Shown piece after piece: positions 3,747 through 5,119 of a DNA stretch of 5,119 nt. Source of the DNA: Desulfurococcales archaeon ex4484_204 (lineage in GTDB: Archaea; Thermoproteota; Thermoprotei_A; Sulfolobales; NBVN01); NCBI GenBank assembly GCA_002255065.1, contig NJEF01000098.1:1-5119 (forward strand). The letters run 5' to 3'. The translations under genes and the position numbers were made by a program. Position 1 is the first letter of the stretch. Each line of letters begins with the position of its first letter. The notes under the pieces are model-generated. The model searched no databases and was not told where the DNA came from. It saw only the letters and a list, made by a program, of their open reading frames with translations.

Positions 3747-5119
3747 TTACTGGGCTAGGCTTCTAATGTAGTTTAACGTGGGTCTCCTACTTAGGTGAGT
3801 AGGTAGGGCTGTATCCACCTGCGGGTACCCTACAACCTCCCTCTTAACGAGCTCTACTAGCTCCTCTAACGGTATAGACTTCTGAACCCCCTCACTTCTC
3901 ACCCTAACGTTTACCGTTCCCGTCTTAACCTCCCTGGCCCCCACAACAACTATGTAGGGAATCCACTCAATACCTGCATCCCTTATCTTCCTTCCAAGGC
4001 CTAAAGCCCTATCGTCTAGGTCGGCCCTAATGCCCTCATTAATAAGCCTCCTAAGCACCTCCTCAGCGTAGTCCATGTACTGTGAGCTAACGGGGATAAC
4101 CCTCACCTGGATCGGGGATAGCCACGTTGGTAGGGTAGGTGTCCTGCCCGACTCCTCATCACGGATAGCTCTATCTAAAACAGCGTAGATGTACCTCTCT
4201 ATAGAGCCTATTATAGCTGTATGTATTATGACCGGGTACCTCTCCTCACCTCCCTCATCAACGAACCTTATACCGAATCTCTTAGCGTTCCCTACATCTA
4301 TTTGGAACGTAGCTATCTCCCTAGGCCTCTTAAGGGAGTCAATAATGTTGTACTCTATGTTCAACACCCAGTAGTAGATCCCTGAGGGGATCACCTCAAC
4401 GAGTGCTGGCCTACTTTCCCTCCTAATCAACTCAACTATGTAGTCTCTATGACCTTCAAAGAAGTCCTTAGTGACGTTATATATGGAGAAGTATTCGTGC
4501 CCTATCTTCCTAGCCTCCTCAATGATCTTAGCCTGAACCTGTAGGGCCACCTTCTTAGCTTCTTCAAGGTCTTTAGTGAAGATGTGGAGGTCCGGCATTA
4601 AGAACTTCCTCAACCTAAAGCACAGCATGGTCTCCCCCCTCTGCTCATACCTATAGCTATCAGCTACCTCGAAAGCGCCGAAGGGCAGCTCCTTATAGCT
4701 AATAACCCAGTCCTTTATCATGGCGAACTGCTGGTGGCACGCAGCATACCTAAGCACTAACCTATCCCCGTCCGACTCAATTTCGTAGAGCCTGTCCCCG
4801 AAGAGGTCTGCATGCTCCTTTACAGGCCTGAACTTAAGGTTAAACATGTTAGTGCCCCTAACCCTGAATATAGGGAAGCCCAGCGACTTAGCTACGAGCC
4901 ACGAATACTCCATCACTGCTTCAAGCATAACCGTAGCGTGAGGCCCGTACCTCATATGCCCAGGATCCGATAGAGGCTCCCACTCAAACCCAAACTTCCT
5001 GCACGCATTAACTACTCTGGGCTCCCCACCGGGTAGCTCCTTCCTTAACACCTCCTTATCGATGAGTATCCTTAAGCCCTCCTCACCCTCCCCCGGTACG
5101 TAGTCCTCAGCCCTAACTA
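3747..5119 (-). CDS. thrS: Threonyl-tRNA synthetase, C-terminal catalytic and anticodon part (partial)
   Basis: This class II synthetase charges tRNA-Thr with threonine. The gene runs off the window at 5119, so the N terminus is missing; 456 residues are visible, and the frame stays open through the last complete codon (5117-5115). In visible numbering, motif 1 lies near GPHATVMLEAVMEYSW (58-73). The zinc/threonine site is C127 (AACHQQF), H178 (PDLHIF) and H299 (VIIHTAI), all three ligands present. Motif 2 includes ADSYRYE and LCFRLRKF, and motif 3 is GSIERY with R308. An anticodon-binding domain follows from about 330, ending in SRRPTLNYIRSLAQ. The wording (EDYVPGEGEEG, SDPGHMRYGP) is the crenarchaeal archaeal-type enzyme. 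GTG at 5051 is an internal codon, not the start. Some Thermoproteota split the editing domain into a separate protein; which form this is cannot be seen. Confidence 0.97.
   Translation of the reverse strand, partial: VRAEDYVPGEGEEGLRILIDKEVLRKELPGGEPRVVNACRKFGFEWEPLSDPGHMRYGPHATVMLEAVMEYSWLVAKSLGFPIFRVRGTNMFNLKFRPVKEHADLFGDRLYEIESDGDRLVLRYAACHQQFAMIKDWVISYKELPFGAFEVADSYRYEQRGETMLCFRLRKFLMPDLHIFTKDLEEAKKVALQVQAKIIEEARKIGHEYFSIYNVTKDFFEGHRDYIVELIRRESRPALVEVIPSGIYYWVLNIEYNIIDSLKRPREIATFQIDVGNAKRFGIRFVDEGGEERYPVIIHTAIIGSIERYIYAVLDRAIRDEESGRTPTLPTWLSPIQVRVIPVSSQYMDYAEEVLRRLINEGIRADLDDRALGLGRKIRDAGIEWIPYIVVVGAREVKTGTVNVRVRSEGVQKSIPLEELVELVKREVVGYPQVDTALPTHLSRRPTLNYIRSLAQ

Noticed and set aside
4100..4162. 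C box-like GTGATGA on the minus strand inside thrS (about 4155)
   Set aside because: No D box CTGA lies at guide distance; the string is explained by coding sequence.
1..5119. CRISPR arrays, insertion sequences, integrases or defence genes
   Set aside because: There are no repeated spacers, transposase or integrase motifs, or target-site duplications. Apart from the 3154-3746 gap the window is ordinary translation-gene sequence.

Overview
The window reads as thermophilic archaeal chromosome, most likely Thermoproteota (Crenarchaeota). It has archaeal/eukaryotic-type translation genes, heavy AGG/AGA arginine use, frequent non-ATG starts, GGTG-type Shine-Dalgarno sites, a TATA/BRE promoter, and (by inference) box C/D guide RNAs. 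I cannot name the species.

Layout. Positions 1-3153 (+) hold a tight five-gene cluster for translation and small-subunit maturation: a DUF424 protein, NMD3, initiation factor aIF1A, kinase Rio1, and a Dim2/Pno1-like two-KH protein. Gaps are 0-25 nt and aIF1A/Rio1 overlap, so it looks like one operon. NMD3 has no ordinary start codon for its complete first zinc knuckle. A well-placed ribosome binding site points instead to ACG at 328.

Positions 3154-3502 are noncoding but not empty. A box C/D guide RNA candidate on + (about 3147-3209) overlaps the KH stop codon. It is followed by a T-rich terminator near 3256-3270. On the minus strand a strong TATA/BRE promoter (3466-3477) precedes a perfect tRNA 5' half (3427 down to 3397) whose 3' half I cannot find. 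A hairpin-rich GC stretch follows it. This could be a split-tRNA half, a tRNA remnant or an unrecognised RNA.

Positions 3503-3652 (+) encode a 49-residue two-knuckle zinc protein. A second box C/D RNA candidate (minus, 3667-3714) lies between it and the minus-strand threonyl-tRNA synthetase gene (3747 to the window end, partial). Its D' guide appears complementary to the conserved GGCAACGA segment of archaeal 16S rRNA.

Together the genes form a translation neighbourhood: initiation (aIF1A), subunit maturation (Rio1, Dim2-like KH, NMD3), probable rRNA modification guides, and a tRNA synthetase.
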